A DNA stretch of 41,181 nt from JASUTC01 sp035447925 (GCA_035447925.1 DAOTHY010000013.1:1-41181), one strand, 5' to 3'. Positions 24,383-33,272 are shown, numbered from the stretch's first letter. The notes: generated by a model from the letters alone, not told the origin. Made by a program: numbers and translations.

Positions 24383-25500
24383 ACACCAGCAAGGTCATTA
24401 TCATCGGCTCAACTGGTTCCATCGGTACGCAAACCCTTCAAGCACTCTCAAAGATCAATGCCGTTGAAAAGCGATTTGAGATTGTAGGAATCGCAGCCCA
24501 TAAATCTGAGAACTTTCGCTCTCAAGTCAGTAACCTTCATCCCAAGGCTTATTCTTTCTCTAGAGAAATTGAGGGTGTTGATTCTGCTTATTATGAGGAT
24601 CCCGTTCGAATGATAGAATCTTTACGCCCGGATATCTGTGTAATTGCCTCCAGCGGATCAGAATCACTTCGCTATACAACCTGTGCTCTAAAAAATGCTG
24701 GACGGGTCTGTTTGGCTAACAAAGAATCGTTGGTTATGGCCGGTCGTATCATCAAGCAGATGGCTACTGTTCTGCATACCGGCATAATACCTGTTGACAG
24801 TGAGCACAGCGCAGTGTTTCAGTTGATCCAGGGTGAACGTCTTGAAGATATTGAAACGGTTTTTATTACCGCTTCAGGAGGTGCATTGAGGGATTGGCCG
24901 GCTGAAAGACTCTCATCAGCCTCTGTTGAGGATGTTTTAAAGCATCCTAACTGGAATATGGGCAAGAAGATAACGGTTGATTCGGCTACCATGTTTAACA
25001 AAGGACTGGAAATTATTGAGGCAGCCGAATTTTTTGATTTAAAAAAAGAGCAAATCCAGGCAATGTTAAGTTATTCAAGTTATGTTCATGCAGTTGCAGT
25101 TTTTAAAGACGGATCAGTTAAATTGCATGCAGGTCAGCCGAATATGGTTATTCCAATTGCTTACGCCTTAACATTTCCTGAGAGAACGATGCGATGTGAC
25201 CCGGTGGTTTTTGAGCCAGAAAAATTGTCCTTGAAGTGGATGAATTTGGACAAATATCCGGCTGTTCAAATGGCCTATGATCTCATTGATGAGACCAATG
25301 CCAGAAAGATTGCCTATAATGCAGCAAATGAAGTTGCTGTTCAACTCTTTTTAGATCACAAAATTTGCTTTACAGATATTTACAAGATTGTCAGAACTGC
25401 TGTTGACGAAACAGATAATATAGAAATCGAATCAATTGATGAGATTATTCAATTTAATGAATGGATAAAGAAAAAAACATCAGTGAAATGGAGGGATTAA
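24379..25500 (+). CDS. dxr: 1-deoxy-D-xylulose 5-phosphate reductoisomerase
   Basis: The 373-residue enzyme converts DXP to MEP with NADPH, the second step of the MEP isoprenoid pathway. The NADPH site is G-S-T-G-S-I-G-T-Q-T-L at residue 9, followed by L-A-N-K-E-S-L near 114, metal-binding P-V-D-S-E-H near 141 and N-K-G-L-E near 212. The loop H-P-N-W-N-M-G is also present. Unusually, the segment that is normally H-P-Q-S-I-V-H reads S-Y-S-S-Y-V-H, and S-G-G-P-F reads S-G-G-A-L. It overlaps the nuclease gene by four bases (ATGA), and rplI starts one base after its stop region. Confidence 0.95.
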   Translation: MNTSKVIIIGSTGSIGTQTLQALSKINAVEKRFEIVGIAAHKSENFRSQVSNLHPKAYSFSREIEGVDSAYYEDPVRMIESLRPDICVIASSGSESLRYTTCALKNAGRVCLANKESLVMAGRIIKQMATVLHTGIIPVDSEHSAVFQLIQGERLEDIETVFITASGGALRDWPAERLSSASVEDVLKHPNWNMGKKITVDSATMFNKGLEIIEAAEFFDLKKEQIQAMLSYSSYVHAVAVFKDGSVKLHAGQPNMVIPIAYALTFPERTMRCDPVVFEPEKLSLKWMNLDKYPAVQMAYDLIDETNARKIAYNAANEVAVQLFLDHKICFTDIYKIVRTAVDETDNIEIESIDEIIQFNEWIKKKTSVKWRD

Positions 25501-25501
25501 G

Positions 25502-25954
25502 ATGAAGGTCATCTTAAAAGAAAATGTTGCAAAGGTCGGAAAAAAGGGCGAAATTAAAAAGGTATCGGACGGCTATGCCCGGAACTTTCTCTTTCCAAGA
25601 GATTTAGCTGAAGAGGCAACATCAAGTGCGCTTAAACACTTAGAAAGCATTCAAAGTGTTCACAACGAGCACGAAGAAAAAGAGAGAAAAAAGAACATGG
25701 ATAAATTAGACAAGCTGATGAAAGAGTTTTTTGTCATTAAGGTCAAAGCTGGAGAAAAAGGGAAACTTTTTGGTTCAATCACCAATGGGGATATCGCTAA
25801 AGAACTAAGTGATTATTTAGGCGAAAAGATCGAAAAAAAGCAAGTTATCCTTGATGGGAACTTAAAGGAAATTGGAACTTATGATGTAGAGGTGAAATTT
25901 CCGGGTGGCGTCAAAGGAAATTTGAAAATCAAGTTGGAAGCCAAGGAAGAATAA
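25502..25954 (+). CDS. rplI: 50S ribosomal protein L9
   Basis: The 150-residue product is L9, which binds 23S rRNA and helps maintain reading frame. The N-terminal domain M-K-V-I-L-K-E-N-V-A-K-V-G-K-K-G-E and G-Y-A-R-N-F-L-F-P matches the family signature. A long central helix rich in Lys/Glu (residues about 45-75) joins to the C-terminal domain ending G-N-L-K-I-K-L-E. GGAGGG lies seven bases before ATG 25502. Unusually it is beside dxr, not in the rpsF-ssb-rpsR cluster where it is often found. Confidence 0.97.
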   Translation: MKVILKENVAKVGKKGEIKKVSDGYARNFLFPRDLAEEATSSALKHLESIQSVHNEHEEKERKKNMDKLDKLMKEFFVIKVKAGEKGKLFGSITNGDIAKELSDYLGEKIEKKQVILDGNLKEIGTYDVEVKFPGGVKGNLKIKLEAKEE

Positions 25955-26039
25955 AAATTAGCCAATCCCATTGTCGACAGCCAGGGAAATAGTTGTTGTG
26001 ATTGGATTGATTGCATATTTATAGAACAGGAGATTAAAA

Positions 26040-26885
26040 TTGGAAATGATAGCATTTTCAAAGGCGATGTATTCCACTTGGATTTACTATGCGCCTGATC
26101 GGGTTCTTTTTGACTGCGGTGAGGGAATCAGCACAATGCTTACGAATAAATTGTTTGCCGTTAAGAAAATCTTTTTAACCCATTCTCATGCCGATCACAT
26201 CTCAGGACTATGGGGTTTTTTAAACACCCGAAGCAGCGCCATGGGTGAAAGAGAGAAGCCCTTGGATATTTATTTTCACAAAGATTCACAGATGATTAAA
26301 GATTACCTTGACTTCATTATTAGTACTGGAAGCCGTTTGAAGTACGAATTGACAATGCATGAAATTGACTTGGGTGACCGCATTGATTTGAAATCAGGTA
26401 AGATGGGGCGGTATATCGTTCCTTTCAGTACCGACCACATGAGCAACGAAGTGACGTTGGGGTTTCAGATTCGAGAAAGCAGAAAGAGGTTGAAGGCGCC
26501 TTATCATTCATTGAATCAAAGTGAGATAAGAGAACTGATCAGAAAAAACGGAAGGGATTTCATCACGGAAGACTATTCTCATTCTCTCTTAACCATGAGC
26601 GGAGATGGCAATGTGATCGATGACCAATATCTGGACGACACTTCAACTCTGTTGCATGAATGCACCTTTTTAGACAGTGAGGATCGAAGGGGCGATAAAC
26701 ACACAGAAATCGGAGAACTTTTGGAGAAAGTGAAACGCTTTAAACCAAAAAAACTCATTATTTATCATATATCCGGCAGATATTTACCTAATTTAAAGGA
26801 GAAAATGAGGGAGATTGGCAAAGAGCTCAATCAGGAAGGGATTGATTTTTCATACGTCAGTCCGGGTAAGATATGCCGTTTTTAA
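26040..26885 (+). CDS. rnz: Ribonuclease Z, Thermotoga type
   Basis: The 281-residue metallo-beta-lactamase-fold endonuclease processes tRNA 3' ends. The metal motif is T-H-S-H-A-D-H near residue 48, with further ligands D (S-T-D-H) and H (Y-H-I-S) near the end. The start (I-A-F-S-K-A-M-Y-S-T-W-I-Y-Y-A-P) and N-T-R-S-S-A-M-G-E-R-E-K-P-L-D closely follow what I remember of the T. maritima enzyme, which has an atypical exosite arm and cuts after CCA rather than before it. TTG 26040 is used because AGGAG stands suitably upstream; ATG 26046 is possible. A 13-base gap separates it from rnr. Confidence 0.92.
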   Translation: MEMIAFSKAMYSTWIYYAPDRVLFDCGEGISTMLTNKLFAVKKIFLTHSHADHISGLWGFLNTRSSAMGEREKPLDIYFHKDSQMIKDYLDFIISTGSRLKYELTMHEIDLGDRIDLKSGKMGRYIVPFSTDHMSNEVTLGFQIRESRKRLKAPYHSLNQSEIRELIRKNGRDFITEDYSHSLLTMSGDGNVIDDQYLDDTSTLLHECTFLDSEDRRGDKHTEIGELLEKVKRFKPKKLIIYHISGRYLPNLKEKMREIGKELNQEGIDFSYVSPGKICRF

Positions 26886-26897
26886 GGGGTGAGGATT

Positions 26898-29033
26898 ATG
26901 AAGATTTCTAAAGAGACCGTTATTGAGTTTATCAATAGTCCCGGTTATCAGCCGATGGTTTTAAAGCAGATCTACAAAGAACTGAACGTTTACGATAAAA
27001 AAGCAAAGGAGAAAGTCAGAAACATCATTAAGGAATTGTTGGAAGAACGCCGGATTTATAAAACTGCCAACAACCGTTATTCAATCGCAGTGCCTGACCA
27101 GATCGAAGGAAAACTGGAATTTATAAAAAGCGGGAAAATGGCGTTTGTCATGGCCAGTGATGGCAAAGAATATGTCATCTTTCCTGAAACAGCGAAAGAC
27201 GCCATGCACAAAGATATTGTGTTAATCAAACCGGAAGGAAAATATCGTGACTGGTATCGAGCAAAAGTCATTAAGGTTATTAAAAGAAGTTTGACGAGAA
27301 TTGTTGGGGTACTGATCAAGGAAGGGAAGAGATATTACGTGATCCCTGATGAAAAACGGGTTGGTTATCGTTTCGCCGTTAACATCAAGAATGCTTCAAA
27401 AGACTTGAAAGGGGCTAAACCAGGAGAAAAGGTATACGGAGTGATCACCGCATACCCTAAAAACAACATCCCCCCTAAAGTTTCCATCAAAGAGGTGTTG
27501 GGTAAGATTGAAGATCCCAAAATCCATCTGCCCTCTGTCGTCCTGAAGCATGGCTTGCCTTTTCCGGATGAATTTCCAGAAACGGTTGAAGCTGAGAAAA
27601 AGAACATCCCTACCAAGGTTGTTTTGCTAAAGGATGAAGAACGTACTGATTTTAGGGATGAATTGATATTTACCATAGATGGTGCCGATGCCAAAGATTT
27701 TGACGATGCCGTTTCGATTAAACAGCTCCAAAACGACCATTATCGGTTGGGAGTCTATATAGCCGATGTTTCCCATTATGTCAAAACTTCTACGGCGATT
27801 GACAACGAAGCTTATGAAAGATCCACCAGCGTTTATTTGATCAATACCGTCATACCGATGCTTCCGGTAGAGCTGTCCAACGGGATTTGTTCCTTAAAGC
27901 CAAAGCTAAACCGGATGGTGGTAGCACTCACAATGGAGATTGATCAGACGGGAAAGGTTGTAGATTTCAAAGTTGAAAACGGTATGATAAAAAGCAGCAG
28001 GCGTTTAACGTATAAACAAGTCAATCAGTATTACGAAGGAGATAAAAAAGCGGTTGCCTCTTTGTCAAAGACCTCCGGACTCCCTGAATCCCTGGATCAT
28101 ATGAGGGAAATGGCCGTAATTCTAAAAGAAAATCGAAAACAGAGGGGAGCGATCATCGGGATTGAAAGCGGCGAAGTCGAAATCGTTGTGGATGAAAAAG
28201 GACATACTTTGGATATTCTTCCAAGAAATAGAGGGATAGGTGAATCGGTTATTGAAGAGTTTATGATCAAGGCCAATGAGGTAGTTGCCACCATGTTTAT
28301 GGATGCGGATCTGCCGTTTATTTACAGAATCCATGAGAATCCAGACAGTGACACCTTGCTTCAGTTAAAGGAATACGTCAAGGCCCTTGGGATCGAAAGG
28401 GATATGCCCAAAACAATCGATTCAAGAACTTTGCAGAAATTGCTTGAAAATCTAAAAGGTCATCCTCTGAGAAACAGTGTCGAGCGTTTGGTCGTCAGAA
28501 CTATGAAAAGGGCGATTTACGATGAGAGCAATCTGGGCCATTATGGCTTGGCATCTGAGGCATATACACACTTCACGTCCCCTATACGAAGATATCCGGA
28601 TTTGATCGTTCATCGGCTCCTTAAGGAGTACATGAACGGTAAAACATTCACAAAAGAGCGTTTAAAATACTGGGAAGAGGCCTTACCGCAAATTGCCGTT
28701 CATTGCACGCAAAAGGAAAGAGTAGCCAATGAAAGCGAATGGGATTTGGTTGCTTTAAAAAAGGTGGATTATATTTCCAGTCACGCTTCAGAGATTTATG
28801 AGGTTGTCATTACCAACATCATGAAGATCGGATTGTTCGTGGAAGTCAAAGATATTCTGATTCCAGGACTAATCCATATATCTACTTTGGATGATTATTT
28901 TATTTATGACGAGCAAAAAAACATTCTCGTGGGAGAAAGAACCCGTAAAGTATACCGATTAGGGGATATTTTATCAGTAAGAGTAAAAGATGTGGATTAC
29001 GTTAGAGGCGAGGTGGATTTCGAAATTGTTTGA
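26898..29033 (+). CDS. rnr: Ribonuclease R (RNase II/R family)
   Basis: The 711-residue 3'-5' exoribonuclease has an N-terminal winged-helix domain (residues about 1-65), cold-shock-like OB domains, the RNB catalytic core and a C-terminal S1 domain. The core contains D-G-A-D-A-K-D-F-D-D-A-V with the metal-binding Asp residues near residue 255, and H-F-T-S-P-I-R-R-Y-P-D-L-I-V-H-R-L near 560. It degrades structured RNA and takes part in tRNA and rRNA quality control, fitting with the RNase Z gene next to it. ATG 26898 is preferred, with GTGAGG just before it; the longer GTG start at 26889 falls within the ribosome-binding site. The patatin gene overlaps its end by eight bases. Confidence 0.96.
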   Translation: MKISKETVIEFINSPGYQPMVLKQIYKELNVYDKKAKEKVRNIIKELLEERRIYKTANNRYSIAVPDQIEGKLEFIKSGKMAFVMASDGKEYVIFPETAKDAMHKDIVLIKPEGKYRDWYRAKVIKVIKRSLTRIVGVLIKEGKRYYVIPDEKRVGYRFAVNIKNASKDLKGAKPGEKVYGVITAYPKNNIPPKVSIKEVLGKIEDPKIHLPSVVLKHGLPFPDEFPETVEAEKKNIPTKVVLLKDEERTDFRDELIFTIDGADAKDFDDAVSIKQLQNDHYRLGVYIADVSHYVKTSTAIDNEAYERSTSVYLINTVIPMLPVELSNGICSLKPKLNRMVVALTMEIDQTGKVVDFKVENGMIKSSRRLTYKQVNQYYEGDKKAVASLSKTSGLPESLDHMREMAVILKENRKQRGAIIGIESGEVEIVVDEKGHTLDILPRNRGIGESVIEEFMIKANEVVATMFMDADLPFIYRIHENPDSDTLLQLKEYVKALGIERDMPKTIDSRTLQKLLENLKGHPLRNSVERLVVRTMKRAIYDESNLGHYGLASEAYTHFTSPIRRYPDLIVHRLLKEYMNGKTFTKERLKYWEEALPQIAVHCTQKERVANESEWDLVALKKVDYISSHASEIYEVVITNIMKIGLFVEVKDILIPGLIHISTLDDYFIYDEQKNILVGERTRKVYRLGDILSVRVKDVDYVRGEVDFEIV

Positions 29034-29868
29034 AACAACTTGGTCATCCCGTGAAAAATGGGGTGTGGCATTGGGGAGTGGCGGTGCCAGGGGATATGCC
29101 CATGTGCCCCTGCTTGAAGTGATTGAATCTTGTGACATCAAACCTGAATACATAACAGGATCCAGCATTGGTTCGGTTGTTGGTGCAGCTTATGCATTGA
29201 CAGCAGACAGTCGAACCGTGAAAAAAATGACCAGTCATTTTGTTAAAATCAATTCGGAAAAAATCAAGAAGCTCCTGCAAATGGCAGCAGGCAGCAAATT
29301 AGTGGATATGTTGAATGTTGCCCGAAAGACCGCTGTAAGTAAATCAATCATGAACGAAGATTACCTGTATGAAATGTTAACACCTATTTTTCAAAATGCC
29401 AGATTTGAAGATACCAAGTTGAAACTGGGTATCGTAGCCACAGATATCAGACGCTGCAGAACTGAACTCATCACATCAGGCTATATTATTGATGCCGTTT
29501 GTGCCAGTGCCTCTGTTCCGGGTACCTTTTCACCCACCAGATTGGGTGGCACTCATTTTATTGATGGCGGTGTCATGTGTGTTGTTCCGGTGGAACAGTG
29601 CAGACAATTAGGAGCTGAAAAAATCATCGCTTCCGATGTGACCAATCTTGTGAGGAAAGGAACCTTTAAAAATGCCCTCGAATTGATGGGTTATCTGAAT
29701 CAGTTAAAACTGGAAAGGATCATCGCTTCTGAGATATCCCAAGCAGAGTATCGAATACGTTTCACCAATCTGAATATTGAATGGTATCAGTTTGATCAAT
29801 TTGAGAAAGCTACCAAATCAGCGATGGAGCTGCTTGATGATTTTAAAAAGGAGTTGATGAACGATTAA
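29026..29868 (+). CDS. Patatin-like phospholipase
   Basis: The 280-residue product (TTG start at 29026, nine bases after GCGAGGTGG) is a serine lipid acyl hydrolase. The oxyanion loop is G-S-G-G-A-R-G-Y-A-H, the nucleophile is in G-S-S-I-G-S, and the catalytic Asp is in F-I-D-G-G-V. Thus the full Ser-Asp dyad is present. A longer frame from ATG 28990 would overlap rnr by 44 bases and has no ribosome-binding site. It resembles the RssA-type cytoplasmic patatins that release fatty acids from phospholipids. The next gene encodes a second, degenerate member. Confidence 0.92.
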   Translation: MFETTWSSREKWGVALGSGGARGYAHVPLLEVIESCDIKPEYITGSSIGSVVGAAYALTADSRTVKKMTSHFVKINSEKIKKLLQMAAGSKLVDMLNVARKTAVSKSIMNEDYLYEMLTPIFQNARFEDTKLKLGIVATDIRRCRTELITSGYIIDAVCASASVPGTFSPTRLGGTHFIDGGVMCVVPVEQCRQLGAEKIIASDVTNLVRKGTFKNALELMGYLNQLKLERIIASEISQAEYRIRFTNLNIEWYQFDQFEKATKSAMELLDDFKKELMND

Positions 29869-29902
29869 CTACTCTGTTTATCTCAATGGCAACAATGTAA
29901 AA

Positions 29903-30742
29903 ATGATGCGCTCTCTTGGTGCTTTACGAGCGCTTGAAAACACCTTGGGAGCTCCTGAAAAGATTGTGGCGAGTGGTCCATCTGCCATGCTTGCTTGTGT
30001 CTATGCTCACTGTGGATTGGACAAGGCGATTGATTTCTTTCAGAGACTTTTCAGTGAAATGGCGTCCTTATTCTCATTTGATTTTTATGAAGGCAATGAA
30101 AATCAGAATATGATTGGTTTCAGTAATAGTGATCGAGCAATAACACTGAGCGACACCTATAGGAAATTAGGCGACTTTTACACATTAATAAAGTCTGGTA
30201 CCAGCGGCAAGCATTTGGGAATTGATGATATCAAAAAGATTGATAAGTTCTTAGAAAACTCATTTGAGTTTCTGTCCGGGCATATGCTGAGAATCCCCTG
30301 TTATACCAGCCTTTTTAACTACGAAACTGCACAAGAAAAAGTCATATCCATTACAACCATCGAAGAACTCAAAGCCGGCATTAGCATTGTTCCTTTTATG
30401 GGACCCGTTGAGATTGATCACTGCAAGTACATCAGCATTCAAAACATCCAAGGCTTACCATCCCCCATAAAGGATCGAAGAAGTGATCTGCATATTGTAC
30501 TGGATACCCTGTCCGAAAATGGCACCCCGCCATTTTTAAGTTCTATGTACATTCTGATTGCAGCTGATTATATGGGAACCATCGAGTTGAAGAAACAAAT
30601 AGAAAAGAATTTTTCGATGGACATCAACCTATGGGAAAACCCTGAATACCGAAAGAACATCGAATTTTCCCATCTCATCGATGAAGGGTATAAAACAGCC
30701 GGCAATCATCTCAAGAAACTTTTCAGGAAGTTGAGAGCATGA
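29903..30742 (+). CDS. Degenerate patatin-like protein
   Basis: At least 279 residues. The start M-M-R-S-L-G-A-L-R-A-L-E-N and A-S-G-P-S-A-M-L-A-C align by eye with the patatin G-G-A-R-G loop and the G-x-S-x-G nucleophile elbow, but the glycine-rich loop is lost and the elbow reads G-P-S-A-M. The catalytic D-G-G is replaced by V-E-I-D-H-C-K-Y. It is probably an inactive paralogue of the preceding patatin. Codons upstream of ATG 29903 are open back to 29864 and read I-N-Y-S-V-Y-L-N-G-N-N-V-K, a plausible first beta strand. An AAGGAG at 29848-29853 would serve an ATT start at 29864. Its end overlaps comB by four bases. Confidence 0.7.
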   Translation: MMRSLGALRALENTLGAPEKIVASGPSAMLACVYAHCGLDKAIDFFQRLFSEMASLFSFDFYEGNENQNMIGFSNSDRAITLSDTYRKLGDFYTLIKSGTSGKHLGIDDIKKIDKFLENSFEFLSGHMLRIPCYTSLFNYETAQEKVISITTIEELKAGISIVPFMGPVEIDHCKYISIQNIQGLPSPIKDRRSDLHIVLDTLSENGTPPFLSSMYILIAADYMGTIELKKQIEKNFSMDINLWENPEYRKNIEFSHLIDEGYKTAGNHLKKLFRKLRA

Positions 30743-31449
30743 ATGTGACCGTTATTCCATATTATTCGGAAATTTTCAAAACGGACGATCTTCAACGTTA
30801 CGATGCCCTGTTTTTAATCGACGTATATCGAGCTACCAGCAGCATGGTAGTGATGAAAAGTCGTGGAGCAAAAACCATCAAAGTAGTTGCCACAATTGAA
30901 CAAGCTTTTGAAGAAAGGAAAGAAAATCCGGATTTTCTCTTATGCGGGGAGCGAGATTCAGTCAAACCAGAAGGTTTTGATTATGGAAATGACACCAGTA
31001 TTTTGAATGAAGTCGATTTCACAAGGAAGACTTGTGTGATCACTACTTCAAATGGTACCCGTGCTTTGAAAGCCTATTCATCTGTGACAACAAATTTTTT
31101 TGCCTGTTCAGTACTGAATATTAACGCCTGTATTGAGAATATTTGCGTCAAAGGCTATCAAAACATCCTGGTCCTTTGTGCAGGAAATTGGTCTCAGTTT
31201 TCGCTTGAGGATTACCTGTGTGCCACTTTACTCTTACAAGGGTTAGCCGATAATCATATCGTACTGAATGATGAAATTAGATTGGCCCTGGATGTGGGAC
31301 AATTTTACAAAGACAATCCGGATAGCCTAAAAAGCGCCTTAATAACAACCAAGCATGCTGAAGTATTGAAGCAAAACGGAAAGTATCAGGATGTTCTATT
31401 TATTGTGCAAAACATCAATGCCTTTAATTGCCTTCCAAAACTTTATTAA
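30739..31449 (+). CDS. comB: 2-phosphosulfolactate phosphatase family (ComB)
   Basis: The 236-residue product matches the ComB family: D-V-Y-R-A-T-S-S-M near residue 28, L-C-G-E-R-D-S-V, G-F-D-Y-G-N-D, T-T-S-N-G-T-R-A-L near 107 and L-C-A-G-N-W-S-Q-F-S-L-E-D-Y-L-C-A near 145. In methanogens ComB acts in coenzyme M synthesis; many bacteria without coenzyme M have the gene, where its substrate is unknown. It overlaps the previous gene by four bases (ATGA) and is the last gene of the long operon. A short palindrome follows the stop, but no convincing terminator. Confidence 0.88.
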   Translation: MNVTVIPYYSEIFKTDDLQRYDALFLIDVYRATSSMVVMKSRGAKTIKVVATIEQAFEERKENPDFLLCGERDSVKPEGFDYGNDTSILNEVDFTRKTCVITTSNGTRALKAYSSVTTNFFACSVLNINACIENICVKGYQNILVLCAGNWSQFSLEDYLCATLLLQGLADNHIVLNDEIRLALDVGQFYKDNPDSLKSALITTKHAEVLKQNGKYQDVLFIVQNINAFNCLPKLY

Positions 31450-31525
31450 AGTTTGCAAACTTGATTGACCATTCCCATTTTTTCCTCTGCTCATCGGTAT
31501 CATCAATTCTTTTTTATCCACTTCA

Positions 31526-31534
31526 TGATATAAT
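31526..31534 (+). promoter_or_regulatory. Extended -10 promoter for the TPR-udk genes
   Basis: TGATATAAT, 44 bases before ATG 31579 and identical to the motif before surE and before the gene at 40379. Confidence 0.5.
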
Positions 31535-31578
31535 GAATGTAACGAAGCTTTAAGCTTAGATGAGAAAGGGTGATGGCC

Positions 31579-32649
31579 ATGATCAAACTCACTTTGAACG
31601 ACCGAATGATATCTTTAGACGAATGGGCACCTTACTTTTTTATCATAAGGGATCTCTTTTTTGATGGAAGATGGGATTCGTTCATGTGCATTGTTAGCGA
31701 TAATCCTCTTATGGAAGAACAAATCGAAACCTGTAAGAAGATCGAAAAACTTTATCCGGAAATAAAAGCCGAGCTTTTTTATCCCACAACCCCTATGGAA
31801 ATACGTGATTTCTTCAAAGAGTATCACATCAAACTCTCTGTTATGAAAGACCTGTGCAGTTTAGACACCCTTTATGATATCGCAAATGAAGCGCTATTGG
31901 ATGAGGATTTTGAATTGACCCTGGAATATGCACAATTAATCATGGATATTGACGACTCAAGTGCCTATGCTTATGATTTAAAAGGAACCGTTCTGTTTGA
32001 CCAGGGCAAAACAAAAAAAAGCATAGAGAATCTTGAAAAGGCTATCAAATTGGATGATGGCTTGCTCGAAGCCTTTTCAACATTGGGGCAGGCTTATTTT
32101 AACGTTCATGAATATGAAAAAGCCGCTTCAATTTGGAAAAAGATGATCAAAAAAAACCCTGACGATGTCCTGGCTTATTTCACACTCGTTGATGCATACC
32201 TTCATCAAAAAAAATTCCAGGATGCCATTTCAGTTCTGAAAGATTTGATCGAAAGATTTCCAAAACATTTAATGGGAAAAATTAATTTGATTACTATTTT
32301 ACAAATGATAGGCGAGAACAAACTGGCTGAACAATATGAAAAAGAAATTGAACAGACCAAACCATTAAACCCGACTGAATTGGAAATCTGGGCAAGAATG
32401 AATCTTCAAAAAGGAAAATACTCGGTCGTGGAAGATGGCATAAAGAAATATCTTGATCTGCACGGCGGCCCCGATTTTTTAAATTTATGGCTGGTCGTTC
32501 CTTATATCAAAAACGGAAAAAAGAAACAGGCTATGGAAATTGTCAATGCATTTAAAGGTTCTAACATGCTTTTTAATTATGGAAAACACGAAATTTTTGA
32601 TCCTTTCCTTGAAGAATCAGAAATATGGGAGTGTGGTCTTCCTTGCTGA
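31579..32649 (+). CDS. TPR-repeat protein
   Basis: The 356-residue product has at least three or four TPR units between residues about 110 and 260 (for example A-Y-D-L-K-G-T-V-L-F-D-Q-G-K, then L-E-A-F-S-T-L-G-Q-A-Y-F-N-V-H-E-Y-E-K-A). A non-TPR N-terminal region of about 100 residues comes first. There is no signal peptide. ATG 31579 sits eight bases after AAAGGG; earlier in-frame starts at 31570 and 31573 are too near that site. Its end overlaps the start of the uridine kinase gene. TPRs mediate protein contacts; the partner is unknown. Confidence 0.85.
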   Translation: MIKLTLNDRMISLDEWAPYFFIIRDLFFDGRWDSFMCIVSDNPLMEEQIETCKKIEKLYPEIKAELFYPTTPMEIRDFFKEYHIKLSVMKDLCSLDTLYDIANEALLDEDFELTLEYAQLIMDIDDSSAYAYDLKGTVLFDQGKTKKSIENLEKAIKLDDGLLEAFSTLGQAYFNVHEYEKAASIWKKMIKKNPDDVLAYFTLVDAYLHQKKFQDAISVLKDLIERFPKHLMGKINLITILQMIGENKLAEQYEKEIEQTKPLNPTELEIWARMNLQKGKYSVVEDGIKKYLDLHGGPDFLNLWLVVPYIKNGKKKQAMEIVNAFKGSNMLFNYGKHEIFDPFLEESEIWECGLPC

Positions 32650-33272
32650 TGGCAATCGTAGGTGGTAGCGGTTCAGGAAAAACAACCGTTGCAAAAAAAA
32701 TGAATGAAAAGCTCAATGATTTCAGTTCATTGATCAAAATGGACAATTATTACAAAGATCTGCCACCCGGAGTAAACCCTCAGGATATCAATTTTGATTC
32801 ACCGGCAGCTTTTGATTTTGATTTATTTTATCTGCATTTAAAGGACTTAAGCGAAGGCAGAACCGTTCAGGTTCCCGATTACAGTTTTATCACTTACCGA
32901 AAAGAACCTGGCATCTATCATGAAGTCAATCCGAAAGAAGTCATCATCGTTGAAGGAATTTTGGTGCTCTACGAGGAACGTTTTAGAAGCCTCTTCGATC
33001 TTTCTGTTTTTATTGATACCCCAGACGATGAACGGTTGCTCAGGCGTATCGAAAGAGATATGAAAGAACGGAAACGGTCTATTGAAAGTATAATAGATCA
33101 ATACAGAAAATACGTTGCCCCTTCGTTTAAGAGTTTTGTAGCCCCGCAAAAATACTATGCCGATTTGATTTTACCCGAAGGTGGGTTCAATGATGTAGGA
33201 ATGGGGATCATTTATGATGCGACGGTTCAGAAGATTCAGTCCATGAAGAAAGGATCCGAAGCGCCTGCTTAA
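32643..33272 (+). CDS. udk: Uridine kinase
   Basis: The product of about 210 residues phosphorylates uridine and cytidine for pyrimidine salvage. The P-loop is G-G-S-G-S-G-K-T-T-V near residue 6, followed by M-D-N-Y-Y-K-D-L-P near 34 and P-A-A-F-D-F-D-L near 56. V-I-I-V-E-G-I-L-V-L-Y near 106 and R-R-I-E-R-D-M-K-E-R follow. The start is uncertain: TTG 32643, 11 bases after GGGAG, is favoured; ATG 32649 and ATG 32625 are alternatives. It overlaps the TPR gene, and its 3' end overlaps the opposite-strand rluD tail by 65 bases. Confidence 0.92.
   Translation: MLMAIVGGSGSGKTTVAKKMNEKLNDFSSLIKMDNYYKDLPPGVNPQDINFDSPAAFDFDLFYLHLKDLSEGRTVQVPDYSFITYRKEPGIYHEVNPKEVIIVEGILVLYEERFRSLFDLSVFIDTPDDERLLRRIERDMKERKRSIESIIDQYRKYVAPSFKSFVAPQKYYADLILPEGGFNDVGMGIIYDATVQKIQSMKKGSEAPA

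Noticed and set aside
31449..31462. AAGTTTGCAAACTT after comB as a terminator.
   Set aside because: It is a palindrome without a loop and is not followed by a T run; it could equally be chance.
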